Assembly: GCA_026874595.1 (NCBI GenBank)
Contig: CM049313.1
Location: 35,551,159 to 35,615,158 of the forward strand
DNA from: Sipunculus nudus
Taxonomy: Eukaryota; Annelida; Sipuncula; Golfingiida; Sipunculidae
Reading direction: 5' to 3'
DNA length: 64,000 bases
In this document: in pieces, positions 23,401 through 30,207 of the stretch
Numbering within the stretch: position 1 is the stretch's first letter
Layout of the letters: every line of letters begins with the position of its first letter
Position numbers and translations under genes: made by a program
The notes under the pieces: model-generated
The model's input: the letters and a program-made list of their open reading frames with translations, nothing else
What the model was told of the DNA's origin: nothing
Databases searched by the model: none

Positions 23401-25249
23401 TATTTGACTGCTCCTGAACATAGAAAGTTTCATGAAAAATATAAATTTTCATAACAAATGCATATGTACTGACTTTTTTTTCCTCAATGCCTGCAAATAC
23501 CACCCTGATTTTTTATGTGTGGGCAGATAATGACAGTTACAGATCGAGTTCGCGTTTCATCCCGGTTGACCTACTTTTGATTGTTTTACAGCTCCTAAAC
23601 ATAGAAAATTTCATGAAAGACAGAAATTTTTAAGGAAAATGCACATGTATGGACTTTTTTTCACAATGCCTGCATATACTGGCATGATTTTTGGTGTGTT
23701 GCTTGATAATGACCCGTTACAGATCGAGTTTGCATTTTGCCCTTGTTGACCTACTTTTGACCATACGACACCTCCTGAACTTAAAAAATTTGTCAAAATT
23801 TTACAAATGTTTTTAATTTGCCCAAGGCGGGGGCATTCGTGTCGTTCCGACACATCTAGTATATGTCTGCATCTCATATTCATACAAACACTGATCCTTT
23901 GAGTTTAAAGTACAGTATTCTCTTTAGAAATCTGTTATCTTTAACAGAATATTAATTAGGTACAGAGATCTCCTGAACTATATATTATGATAACATAAAA
24001 CATTTTGCCTGGTGTTACCAAATATGTCAAATAATGTGAAATATGTTTGTATCAGCTTTGATTTTGAAGTGTTTTATCACTGTTGCATATCTAACTCACA
24101 CAGGCATTTTTTCTCTTCTTTGTAGGTCCATATATACGACCTGTTCGTAAATAAATATGAAGCATTGTGTGAACAACTTGTTACATCTAAGAAGAAAACC
24201 AAGCTGACGCACATAGCCTTCAACCCAGTCCAACCAATCATTATTGTTGGTGATGACAGGTCAGTTGGTTTATTAATCAAATACTTAGTTATTGTAAAAT
24301 GGAAAATTCTCTCACTATCCAAAATTACAGTTTGGCACACTTTTTCTTTTAATGTTTGAGTCTTTTATGAAGTGTATTTTTAATCTTTATCAAAAGGACT
24401 TAAATTCAAAATGAAGCAACTTAAAAATGTAATGAATCATGTCATTATAATGTAATAAGCAGCAAACAGTGATGCATTTTGCAAAACTTTATCTTAAATT
24501 TGTCATTAGGGATATATAGTTACAATTATATTTTTTAATTTTAAAACAAGTTTGTGAAAGAAATTAAATTTTACATTTCAGGGGATATGTTACAAGTTTG
24601 AAATTATCACCAAATCTGAGGAAACAACCAAAGGTAATAGTGTTTTCTTTTTCTGTTGTTTTTTATCCTACAAATATCACTATAATGTACTATTATATAT
24701 TCCTTTTTAAATTCCATGTGAAAAAAAACACTGTATGAATAATCATACATCAGCATTATATGTTACTGATACACTCATATTTATATGTCAGAAATTGCAT
24801 AATATCAGTTTACCAGCACATTCAACATATTGCCATTGATGTTGGAAGATATGGTTAACTTACTTTTTACTATGATATATGGTTAACCTCTGTTATTACA
24901 GCTTCAGTTCAAAAATCAAAAATATGATACTAATATATATACTAGATCTGCCACCAGAGTTTAAGAACCTGCAGTCAGCCATTTGGCAAAAGAAAATCAC
25001 TGCTCATATTGTTGATAAGGCTGCAGAAGCCCCATGAATATCAGCAAGAATTTGTGAACTGAATGTGAACATTTTCTTAATTTCTGCAACCAACACCATA
25101 TGTCTCTATATCTTTTATAGGAGAAGAAGGGGGCAGAGCAGGTGAAACCTGAAGAAAAGGCTGCACAGAAGCGTGAAAATGAAATAGCCAGGATGGAGAA
25201 ACTTCTGTCTATGGTCCGACAAGTTGAAAGGAATGACAATAAAAACTGA
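8323..25249 (+). CDS. DNAI1: Dynein axonemal intermediate chain 1 (C-terminal eleven exons, N-terminus outside or unrecognised)
   Basis: The exons join in phase at 8323-8406, 9078-9162, 9876-10037, 18237-18484, 19386-19475, 19920-20007, 20672-20906, 21986-22103, 24126-24259, 24582-24633 and 25121-25249 (stop TGA), giving about 474 residues. The product is the WD-repeat intermediate chain that holds the outer dynein arm on ciliary doublet microtubules. Diagnostic stretches are [72 protein letters not shown] and [10 protein letters not shown]. All match animal DNAI1 in order, and a basic tail ends the chain. About 240 N-terminal residues are not accounted for. Intron 3 carries an antisense Ngaro retrotransposon. 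DNAI2 and cytoplasmic dynein intermediate chains fit less well because they lack the NQNTYDD block. Confidence 0.95.
8407..9077 (+). other. DNAI1 intron, nothing recognised
   Basis: AT-rich intron of 671 bases with GT-AG borders. I see no repeat family or gene in it. Confidence 0.8.
9078..9162 (+). CDS. DNAI1: DNAI1 exon: conserved NQNTYDD block
   Basis: 85 bases between acceptor TTTCAG and donor GTTTGT. It encodes [15 protein letters not shown]-type sequence (here [19 protein letters not shown]), the most conserved pre-WD segment of the family. It leaves phase 1. Confidence 0.92.
9609..9790. mobile_element. Palindromic MITE-like element in a DNAI1 intron
   Basis: The ends are inverted copies of TAATACAGT (9609-9617 and 9782-9790). 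Inside, long imperfect inverted arms share AATTCAATGGATT and CATTGGTATTAGAG and close on a very short loop near 9677. The arms are about 60 to 80 bases each with small differences. A hairpin of this form is typical of a foldback MITE. The superfamily cannot be named from this copy. Confidence 0.7.
9876..10037 (+). CDS. DNAI1: DNAI1 exon: start of the WD-repeat propeller
   Basis: 162 bases after acceptor CACAG, ending at donor GTAAGT. It completes the Asp codon of DFKYWED and encodes [14 protein letters not shown] and [16 protein letters not shown], the first propeller blade. It exits in phase 1. The following intron (10038-18236) contains the Ngaro element. Confidence 0.95.
10246..10618 (-). 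repeat. Ngaro split direct repeat B2 (element 3' end)
   Basis: 373 bases that match 11051-11423 with no difference that I can see. The outer end starts TTATACACAC next to host sequence. A 63-codon frame occurs identically in both B copies. It is more likely a by-product of the repeat than a gene. Confidence 0.92.
10619..10685. other. Spacer between Ngaro repeats B2 and A2
   Basis: 67 bases of unique sequence separate the two 3' repeats. They do not match the inner flank of B1, so this is element sequence outside the duplicated blocks. Confidence 0.7.
10686..11050 (-). repeat. Ngaro split direct repeat A2
   Basis: 365 bases matching 17361-17725 with a single difference (C at 10818, G at 17493). 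It abuts B1 directly at 11050/11051. That junction equals the sequence expected if the two element ends were joined in a circle, which is the accepted intermediate for this class. Confidence 0.93.
11051..11423 (-). repeat. Ngaro split direct repeat B1
   Basis: 373-base copy of the terminal B2 repeat lying between the recombinase ORF and A2, offset from B2 by 805 bases. Confidence 0.92.
11722..12594 (-). CDS. Ngaro tyrosine recombinase
   Basis: 290 residues. It cuts and rejoins DNA to insert the element's circular copy, in place of an integrase. The catalytic set is visible: Arg139 in AFLRIGE, His248 and Arg251 in HSFRIGA, Trp274 in GRWRSKAF (Trp or His occurs here in the family) and the nucleophile Tyr282 in KYIR. 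The N-terminal part holds the core-binding helices. It lies 23 bases downstream of the RT ORF in the -1 frame, so it is probably read from a separate or recoded translation event. The ATG is simply the first Met in the open frame. Length is normal for the domain, and no key residue is missing. Confidence 0.93.
   Translation of the reverse strand: MESLAPSTRRLYKYALQQFSRFASQFQPVVNFPVQSDTIISYIIFSYNKGYKHSTIMSHLSAINFIHKVSGYSSPSESFLVQKILTGIAKSNPGQDKRLPITKPLLSSLLAAIPSNINDRYNQLLMSAMFTLAFHAFLRIGEITSSSDRNSNTVQFRNLTFNPSYIHLVMENYKHAPIGHNTTLQIQATYDFACPVSNMGKYLSVRPNVQGPLFIHKDRSPVSRHFFSECLKKSLSILGVTTNRYTSHSFRIGAATYAASIGIPDTTIMRMGRWRSKAFSKYIRIPVLHS
12618..14417 (-). CDS. Ngaro reverse transcriptase - RNase H polyprotein
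   Basis: 599 residues. It makes cDNA from element RNA and removes the RNA strand. RT motifs: [18 protein letters not shown] with catalytic Asp225, LPMGCSSSC, and [10 protein letters not shown] with Asp293-Asp294. RNase H motifs: Asp460 in LFTDAAQ, Glu493 in ILEMFP, Asp518 in FRSDNMAV and Asp568 in ADSLSR. The frame overlaps the 3' end of the Gag-like ORF by 254 bases and is shifted +1 relative to it. True synthesis may start by frameshifting or re-initiation, so the first-Met start is uncertain. No methyltransferase domain follows RNase H, which separates it from DIRS1/PAT polyproteins. Confidence 0.95.
   Translation of the reverse strand: MDTVIHTTQREPATSRNAGSYTTAPSVGRPRTDRCITHYHDVGLTSQSPTQINPQPEGPLPQGPSKSLIAPEIPPELPTPILGNSLDTFLQGYDSSKRSFLIEGFHQGFAIQFSGTPSAKPCQNHKSLLDNLNHARPKIQKEIDKKRIAGPFHSPPLDDFVISPLGLIPKKDNTFRLIHNLSAPEGFSVNEGISKEFSAVHYQTLDDAIQIIQFLGKGALVAKADIEDAFRLIPVHPSDYHLLGFKFLDQYFYDKCLPMGCSSSCQIFEKFSTALHWILEHKFQVPFLAHILDDFMFFGPSQSDTCKKSLRSFLSLAAQINLPVKENKTVEPTTCPTLFGIEVDTLKWELRLPHDKLEKLQNALNKAIDSRKVTVRDIQSLLGLINFACLAVIPGRAFTRRLYSLLQKKNNPRPHFLIRITREARLDLLAWKRFLRSYHGKSLMLFQDWITTSTLQLFTDAAQTTGFAAVFGSKWFVGHWPQHWKCKNIAILEMFPIVLATEIWGHLWANHKILFRSDNMAVVEIINSCSSRDIELMVLVRRLVVATMSHNILFKARHVPGVENSIADSLSRFQVQKAKSLAPHLNTEPTPIPEELLPL
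14164..15669 (-). CDS. Ngaro Gag-like protein
   Basis: 501 residues. Residues 1-30 are rich in Arg. A long low-complexity Pro/Thr/Ser region follows (about 35-270). A conserved-looking domain spans about 285-405, with [14 protein letters not shown] and [16 protein letters not shown] cysteine-rich knuckle lies at 421-459: C421-x8-C430-x4-C435-x3-H439, then CPLC and H449. That layout ([20 protein letters not shown]) is the usual nucleic-acid-binding end of Gag in DIRS-like elements. The likely role is packaging element RNA. Function is inferred from position and the zinc-knuckle motif. Confidence 0.88.
   Translation of the reverse strand: MPQTRGRRRLASTSPAVTRASARRRRVPPALDDYITETPTDDQTTPLTLVLPTPVASTTPPSTTNGFRIQSAVPETSAMCQATCSTAMAPPSTPPTPRRGVTFASPAHTYSTPPLGPHAQNQLINLSSTATPGSHSVPRPGLSSQNHISQDMVEFVNGLIDQRLAASQCEVPTATSTAPMDLSMHTVNRQNGQGTSLLRTSLLGQPPTQFNHPRSSGHTVPNAASAPMAPSVNAGNLHTAASTHAVSLLLGRSAAPVHPHQSPQPLPDSYEPITAPLTLEVKKKALSRDYVDLAEFLDPEERPRPRRDTSESSQLPTIPTFDLWLKAYSRFAYVRSCAFPSEAAALFKHLYQVQHLRHKYPRTDAWQFYDSRYRAHIACHEGFPWGEELPALLFEAKEVGIAPNHQPFRGRSSFKIPNGYCYTYHSEGTCNKSQCRFIHNCPLCWQTSHRQMYHSLSRCRLNKSKSNPNKSAARGSPSSRPIEVTDSPRNPPRTTNSNSRK
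15670..16528 (-). other. Ngaro region between hydrolase and Gag ORFs
   Basis: About 860 bases without a credible coding frame. It holds three copies of a CCAAACTAGG core (near 16017, 16039 and 16120) and a weaker fourth near 15942. On the element's strand they read CCTAGTTTGG. They may be structural or regulatory sites for the downstream Gag ORF, but their role is unknown. Confidence 0.6.
16529..17203 (-). CDS. SGNH/GDSL-fold hydrolase carried by the Ngaro element
   Basis: 224 residues with all SGNH blocks: block [12 protein letters not shown] (Ser19), block [11 protein letters not shown] (Gly66/67), block [12 protein letters not shown] (Asn103) and block V PDGVHLND (Asp194, His197). These residues form the catalytic set of an esterase/lipase-like enzyme. 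SGNH domains are known in some Ngaro elements and in the esterase of CR1/L2 LINEs. Their substrate in transposition is not established. Here it is the 5'-most ORF, 860 bases upstream of Gag. The last 20 or so residues look unlike the rest, and the -1 frame there reads more naturally, so a late single-base frameshift is possible. The catalytic part is intact either way. Confidence 0.88.
   Translation of the reverse strand: MGSSGEQKREIRVLVLGHSFVRRVQAFLNAGLNSKTQAAEICKKWKLDPNLGLAPDAFSVGFHGVGGMKVHSKCSAKSLTSAATMRVIEERKPDILFIDVGSNDLCDPSLSPEALAHKVFSFCKMTCEVYEVRRAILGSVFPRTPGSLPYAAYNAHVAAYNNAVRELTHQSDFPICFWKHRGFCLSSGSQFNPDGVHLNDKGNGNFSCSLKRSVVLWATRSKLR
17361..17725 (-). repeat. Ngaro split direct repeat A1 (element 5' end)
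   Basis: 365-base 5' terminal repeat, partner of A2 at 10686-11050. The outer end reads CCTAAT next to host AATTG. The region 17204-17360 between it and the hydrolase ORF is the presumed leader, and promoter signals for the element probably lie in or near A1 (inference). Confidence 0.93.
17726..18236 (+). other. Host remainder of DNAI1 intron 3
   Basis: Ordinary AT-rich intron sequence from the element border to acceptor CACAG. Together with 10038-10245 it makes an ancestral intron of about 720 bases. Confidence 0.8.
18237..18484 (+). CDS. DNAI1: DNAI1 exon: WD repeats
   Basis: 248 bases after acceptor CACAG, before donor GTGAGA. It encodes [31 protein letters not shown] and [13 protein letters not shown], all typical DNAI1 propeller text. 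The phase 1 join across the transposon-bearing intron restores the Tyr codon, so the insertion need not damage the message. Confidence 0.95.
18590..18790. repeat. Two-copy tandem repeat in a DNAI1 intron
   Basis: A unit of roughly 120 bases occurs twice. Both copies contain CTTCAATCTTT, a GCTCA(T/C) core and AATAAAGGTAGAACCCTAT. The copies have diverged. The rest of the intron (18485-19385) shows nothing recognisable. Confidence 0.65.
19386..19475 (+). CDS. DNAI1: DNAI1 exon: WD repeat ([10 protein letters not shown])
   Basis: 30 codons, phase 0 at both ends, between acceptor TCCAG and donor GTGCG. It encodes [20 protein letters not shown] and ends WTLVK. Confidence 0.94.
19920..20007 (+). 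CDS. DNAI1: DNAI1 exon: variable inter-blade segment
   Basis: 88 bases after acceptor ATCAG, before donor GTGAGT. It encodes [15 protein letters not shown] and an acidic, less conserved stretch, and exits in phase 1. Confidence 0.88.
20008..20671 (+). other. DNAI1 intron, nothing recognised
   Basis: 664-base AT-rich intron with GT-AG borders. The frame running from 20416 into the exon is simply exon 20672-20906 extended upstream. Confidence 0.75.
20672..20906 (+). CDS. DNAI1: DNAI1 exon: WD repeats ([17 protein letters not shown])
   Basis: 235 bases after acceptor TTTCAG, before donor GTGAGT. It encodes [39 protein letters not shown] and [11 protein letters not shown], two clear propeller blades with a terminal WD pair. 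It exits in phase 2. Confidence 0.95.
21241..21960. other. GC-richer block with CCAAT cores in a DNAI1 intron
   Basis: This block is clearly richer in G, C and CpG than the surrounding intron. It has three CCAAT-type cores: AGCCAATCAG near 21398, TGATTGGCC near 21777 and CTGATTGGAC near 21829. It could be an internal promoter or enhancer, or an old transposable element. No reading frame in it looks like a protein. Confidence 0.45.
21986..22103 (+). CDS. DNAI1: DNAI1 exon: [13 protein letters not shown] blade
   Basis: 118 bases after acceptor TGCAG, before donor GTAAAG. It encodes [20 protein letters not shown] and [12 protein letters not shown], nearly invariant in DNAI1. It exits in phase 0. 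Confidence 0.95.
22485..23860. repeat. Mollusc-type repeat element with about seven 180-base tandem units
   Basis: The element opens with ATGCCCCCGCCACAAAGTGG, itself part of a hairpin, and closes with AAGGCGGGGGCATTCGTGTC, so its ends share inverted ATGCCCCCGCC. Between them lie about seven units of 160-186 bases. Each unit contains CGCAATGCCTGCAGATATTG, GCCTGATTTTTGGTGTG, CAGTTACAGATCGAGTTCG, GTTGACCTACTTTTGA and GAAAATTTCATGAAAAA. Units start near 22592, 22773, 22959, 23139, 23301, 23482 and 23662 and have diverged. I recall similar repeats from bivalve and gastropod genomes. No transposase is visible, so it is non-autonomous. Confidence 0.85.
24126..24259 (+). CDS. DNAI1: DNAI1 exon: last WD blade
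   Basis: 134 bases after acceptor TGTAG, before donor GTCAGT. It encodes [26 protein letters not shown] and PIIIVGDDR. It exits in phase 2 with the Arg codon split. Confidence 0.95.
24582..24633 (+). CDS. DNAI1: DNAI1 exon: LSPNLRK
   Basis: A 52-base small exon after acceptor TTTCAG, before donor GTAATA. It encodes [17 protein letters not shown], which matches the family exactly where expected. Confidence 0.93.
25121..25249 (+). CDS. DNAI1: DNAI1 terminal coding exon
   Basis: 43 codons including the TGA stop, after acceptor TTATAG. It encodes a charged tail starting [14 protein letters not shown] and containing [14 protein letters not shown], like the coiled C-terminus of DNAI1. Confidence 0.93.
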   Translation, partial: EKKGAEQVKPEEKAAQKRENEIARMEKLLSMVRQVERNDNKN

Positions 25250-25525
25250 TCAGGATATGTTAATGTTTTGGAGTGAGGGGAGTGGGACTGATGATTATAG
25301 ATGTCTGGGAGGATAGGTTTCCCCCTGGTGGAGATTGCTGGTATTGTTGTATGGACTCCAGCAGGCCATATGGCATGCATAATCACAGAAAGAAGAAATC
25401 TTTACAGGCATAAATTATTAACAGATTTACACATAAGTTTGTTAAAATCTTTTATTTCCTGTTGTTAAGCTCATGTAGACCGACCCAATTGGATATTGGT
25501 CTTCAGTTAATACTTTGGAAGTATA

Positions 25526-25531
25526 AATAAA
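25526..25531 (+). promoter_or_regulatory. Candidate DNAI1 polyadenylation signal
   Basis: AATAAA lies 277 bases after the stop codon. A second AATAAA at 26265-26270 is an alternative. Confidence 0.5.
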
Positions 25532-25894
25532 CAACATTAAGACCAGTTTAAATTCAGAATATGGGTTATGTATTGGCTAAATTTATTGAAACTTACCCAT
25601 TTCCTTTCAGTATCAAAGAAAATTACAGCTGTTAGAATTTTTTTTCTGATAAGGAGAATCTGTGGTTGGCATGTCCTGGAATTTAATGGGAATCCAACTG
25701 TCAATTACAGAAATGTGTGGTCTTTTATCTGATACATCAAATAAGACATAAATGCTGAAAAGGTCCAGCACAATAAAAAACCTCGTAAAAACTGAAAAAG
25801 TGTGGGATACCAGTTATGAAATGCTGTAAATGCCAGGAACCAGTTCTGGATTTTGTTGCCTTCTGGGTTTCATTCAAATGTTATGCATTCTTAT

Positions 25895-26046
25895 GGTCAT
25901 ACATGGAATTTGTTATATACTTGGGACCAGTTATAGAATTTATTATATACTTGGGACAAGTAAGAGAATTTGTTAAAAACTTGGGACCAGTCATAAATTT
26001 GTTACTCTGGGGACCAGTCATTAAATGTTTTATGCTAGGGACCATT
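25895..26046. repeat. Minisatellite, about 30-base unit, five copies
   Basis: Units share ACTTGGGACCAGT and AGAATTTATTATAT-like halves. Because the unit length is near a multiple of three and free of stops, it creates a spurious 77-codon frame with repeated EFVIYLGPV text. Confidence 0.75.
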
Positions 26047-26749
26047 TAGGATATTTGTTTTCAAAGTGCCAAATAAGTAAAAAGAGGTAACCTAAAATTC
26101 TTCTGTTATCTTGTTATTTCATACATATTGCAAAAATTTTTAAACAGGATTGTGGATTGCACATGTGATGTTTTGTACAGTACTGTTACTCATTTATGAG
26201 TTTCATGAACTTCACTTTTTAGAAGTTAATGTATATGGTATATGTATAAATTAAAATTTTTATGAATAAATTTGCCATATTTCAAATGATTCTTTCTTAT
26301 TTCTTACACAAAGTTAAAAAAAATAAGCATATGGGCTTTCACAGGGATCTCCCATTGACAATGGATATTAAAGTATTTTGTTTCAATACTTTGGTAAATT
26401 ATACATCATAACTTTTACAGTTTTGACAATACTATCATAGAGATAACCCATCTCACAAGTTGTGACTGACAGAAGTCTGATCACTGACTGAGTTGTAACT
26501 AAACACTGACTGGTCAGGAAGGTCCCCAGAAAAGGCCCAATAGACCTCCAGTGAGGGCTGAGTGATGGTTGAAAAAAATATAAAGGACCTGCATGATTAC
26601 ATGGATAGACGGAAGGAACGGAATCAAAAGTATATAAACAAATGGAAAAGATGTTTAAAGTCTGAATCAGTGCTAGTCATATATAAAGATACAGGAGTGG
26701 AGCATCCAAAGCAACTGAAGCATAATTACATCTGATGTATTAAACTGTT

Positions 26750-27435
26750 AGCCTGGTCAACTTGAACATATAAATATGAAGGATGATCCTGTGACCTTGT
26801 AATGTCAAAATTGATATGGTTTGTCCCCTACTATTTGGTGATCCATAAGTCAAAGATATAGAGATAAGATTAAAACTTTGGCTTAGTCCACAAGCTATAT
26901 ATTCAGAGAAGAGGGTCCTGTGACCTTGACCTCTGACCTAAAAAGCTACAGATTTCTTCCACTTTTGGCAGGTTAGCCATATGTGAAAGCTGGAAGGTTT
27001 GGGATGAAAAGTTTTAATTTTAAAGGCATCCTAATCTTTTTAAAGATGTGGATCCTGTAACCTTCACCTTTGACCTCAGGACCCTAAAATCAATAGGATT
27101 CTTACTTTAGTGGGTGGGTCTTATACGAGTGAAGTTTGAAATTCATGTCAATTCAAACTGAAGGTATCATCCAGAAACAAATTTGACTTATGGTCCCTGT
27201 GACCTTAACATTTGACCTTGTGACCCCAACTTCAGAGTTCTTCCCTTTTGGCAGGTGAGCAATTTGTGGAAGGTGGAAAGTTTGTTTGAAATGCATCCAC
27301 AGCCATTATAAAGAAGTGGTCCTTTGACCTCATGACCCAAAAATCAATAGGGTCCTTGCTTTCATGCATGGTGGTATAATAGCCAAACTGGGGTCATTTA
27401 GAAACAAATTTGTAGACAGAAGGACAGGGTGATAA
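26750..27435. repeat. TGACC-rich dispersed repeat array
   Basis: About five diverged units of 110-140 bases. Each has a GTGACCTTGACCTNTGACC-like core followed by a stretch such as TTTTGGCAGGTNAGC. The cores amount to reverse-complement AGGTCA half-sites, for example 26921-26939. Confidence 0.65.
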
Positions 27436-28639
27436 CTACAGGGCACCCCCTTGTATTCAAATTGGGTCCCTCATCATAATGATTTTCCCAGATACTGCCC
27501 AGATTGTTGAAAATTTAGATATGACTCATGTTACCAACATTGGCATAAAATTTGGTGATGAGAATGAAAATTTTAGTATGCTTTTTTTGACAGATGACAA
27601 AGTTCAACTTCCTGTTACTTGGCCAAAAATCACCAAACAGGAACTATTTGAGCAAACTTGAGAGAGATGTTCCTGGAATTATTTCTGTGAAATACTGGAC
27701 AATTTGGCTGGATGGTTCGGAGAGGTAGATTTTTAAAGGTTTTTAAGCCTTTTCCTATTAAATCTAAGTAAATATGAATGCAAAAAAATAAACAAAATCT
27801 GAGTTTTTTAGATAACTGATTTTTTGTAATAAAGTTTGGTGATGCTAGCTCCTGCCATTTTCCAGATAGTATGGGTTAACCTACAGACGCATGACAGACA
27901 AGGCCGCACCATCGCATACTAAGCTCACAGGTTCGCTAATAAGCACCTGCTGTGGAAAAGTTTTGTTTCAAATTACATGAAACAAATGGCTCTTTTAAGA
28001 ATACTGTTTTCAGTTCAGTTTCATTCACTTACAGTTCCAATTTGAAGTTATATCTCTGATACTTAATAATCAAGGTCAACAGTGCCTCTTAACATTTTGT
28101 TACAGAAGGCTCGCTTGGAGGTTTTCTCTACATCCAATCTGTTTCTTAACTTGGAGTGATGTAGCTAATGTTGCTGAATGTCATTTCAATAGAAGCCTAA
28201 AGAGGCAGGAGCAGTGAGCAGTTGAAAAGCTAGTTGAGTGAACTTGTGGTTGGCACCAGAATGTTTGTTATTACAAGGCAGGGTAGGGGCAAGAGGATGA
28301 CGAGGTGCATGGACTCTAAAATAAAAACACCTGGCTGGAACTAATTAATGATGTCCTAATCTCACTAGGCACAGTAGTCAGTCTTTAATTGGTACTGTGT
28401 AATGCCACAAATAGTTATTCTTATCCTCCTTTATGTAGTTGCTCTTTTTTAAAATAAGTTAACTGCAGTTTTAGGGTTTTTCTGCCCTGTGGGCAGAAAA
28501 GTATTTCTGCCGCCTGGCAATTGCTTGGCAGAAAACCATGGCAGAAATAGCAATGGCAGAAACTTGCCAACCATGTCCAGAAAGAAAAGCATACAGTTGA
28601 ACTTATACAAAGAAAGTTCTGACTAAAAGACCACTTTGC

Positions 28640-28720
28640 TTTCTAGCAAAGTGACTGGAATGCTGGACATGTGAGCCATCAACATGGGTTCGAATCCAGG
28701 GACCAGCAAAATATTTCCCC
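28640..28720 (+). repeat. tRNA-derived SINE head (degenerate)
   Basis: A box-B-like GGGTTCGAATCC at 28686-28697 follows an A-box-like region (CTAGCAAAGTGACTGGAATG) at the right distance. No tRNA cloverleaf or clear tail was confirmed, so this is a probable SINE remnant and not a tRNA gene. Confidence 0.45.
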
Positions 28721-28880
28721 CTAAGCAAATTGTTTATAAATGAGAAACTTGTGTTGTCCACCACCACCGAATCTCCAACTATCCTGGTAAAATCAGTGAA
28801 TAGTAGTACTTATTAAAAACTACAATACACACAATGAGACCTTGAACTGGAAATATATTGAGGACAGTGATAAACAGAAG

Positions 28881-29079
28881 CAGATCCAGGGGGGGGGGGG
28901 GGGGTCCAGACCCCCCCCTTTTTCACCCAAAGCAACCTTTTTTAAGGGTTTTTAGACTTAATTTTGCGGCATGGACCCCCCCTTTTTCCAGACCTGATGA
29001 CCTTTTTTTTTTAGGATTTTCATTTGTCCTCCTAGGTTGGACCCCCGCCCCTTTTCCTAAATCCTGGATGCGCCCCTGA
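28881..29079. mobile_element. Short G/C-run MITE-like element
   Basis: The block opens with CAGATCCAGG and a 16-base G run followed by TCCAGACCCCCCCC. It ends ATCCTGGATGCGCCCCTGA, so the two ends are imperfect inverted copies around ATCCAGG. There are internal runs of C and T. The form is that of a non-autonomous DNA transposon, with the superfamily not assigned. Confidence 0.5.
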
Positions 29080-29971
29080 TAAAAGATGTATGACTTGGTT
29101 TAGAATTGATAAAAATGAATATAAAATGAATTTAAATAGTGGTTGGAGTATTAAAAACAATACACATCAAGACTCAAATTGGAAATGTATTGTAAATGGT
29201 GGTACAACTGATAAAAATTATTTAATATTACTGTTAATTAAACTTGCGAGTTAACCGGAATAATGTTATGATTAGTAATAGAGAGAGGTCTAAAATGATG
29301 GTCTTGGATGCCAAGAATCTATCAAGACAACCAAGACTAAAACCAACAAATTGTATTTCATACAATCTAGGGCAATAGTATAAGTTTATGAAATCCATCT
29401 GGGCTTTGTAGCAGTTAAATATAGATAATGAAGTACCTTAGAAATAGTTCACAGGTGAGATACAACACAACACGCACACATTTATAAAATGCTAATCCCA
29501 TACAGATATTATTTTTTTATTAAGGTTGTAACTATACATTTTATTAATGTTGTAACTACATGTGTTAAGTACTAAACTGACTGAGCTTTAATAAATAAAA
29601 TTTGATAAAATGACTAGATAAATCCTGAGTGTGACTAGTATACACAGAAAATAAACATTTTATCTAAGAAATATACCTTTATTCTATAAAACAATCTCTA
29701 TAGGTAGTATCTAGCTGTTCTAATATAGTATCTTGTCCCAGTCTTCCATGGATAATTGTGACAATGATTGTTAAATTATATCCTTGAAGGATATTAAATG
29801 ATTATATAGCAGTTTTGCATCATCACAAAAACCATTGGAAAAAAGTGGAATGTTAGCTGCATTATAGTGCAAATGCTATAATAAAAAGAACATCCATAAA
29901 AATGGTGATGAACCTCTAAGTGCTTCTATAAATACAGTAATATGAAATATTTATACCACATACTTTCTCCA

Positions 29972-29977
29972 TTTATT
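29972..29977 (-). promoter_or_regulatory. Candidate FKRP polyadenylation signal
   Basis: TTTATT on the plus strand reads AATAAA on the gene strand, about 230 bases after the FKRP stop. Only position supports it. Confidence 0.4.
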
Positions 29978-30207
29978 CCTATTTTATGACTACAAAAAGC
30001 CCAGTATATCATGAGCTTTCAAACCTGTTCAAACATTTGCAAATCTTTGGTATAACCCAATTAGAATATAAAAAGATCCTGAAATGTACCTCAAAGAATT
30101 TTGCAACACTGTCTAGTTAAACGTCAAAAGTCTAAATAAGTTTGAATAAATTAAAATCTCAAGTGTTATAAATTTCATAAGTGTATGGTTGAGTATTCAG
30201 GTAAGCC

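Larger units (their letters stand above)
25250..30207. other. Intergenic region between DNAI1 and FKRP
   Basis: No coding exon is recognised. The 3' untranslated regions of the two converging genes probably fill its edges. The interior holds a 30-base minisatellite, a TGACC-rich repeat array, a tRNA-like SINE remnant and a MITE-like block, listed separately. Confidence 0.7.

Noticed and set aside
25816-26049. 77-codon frame with EFVIYLGPV repeats
   Set aside because: It is produced by a 30-base tandem repeat downstream of DNAI1. No start context or homology.
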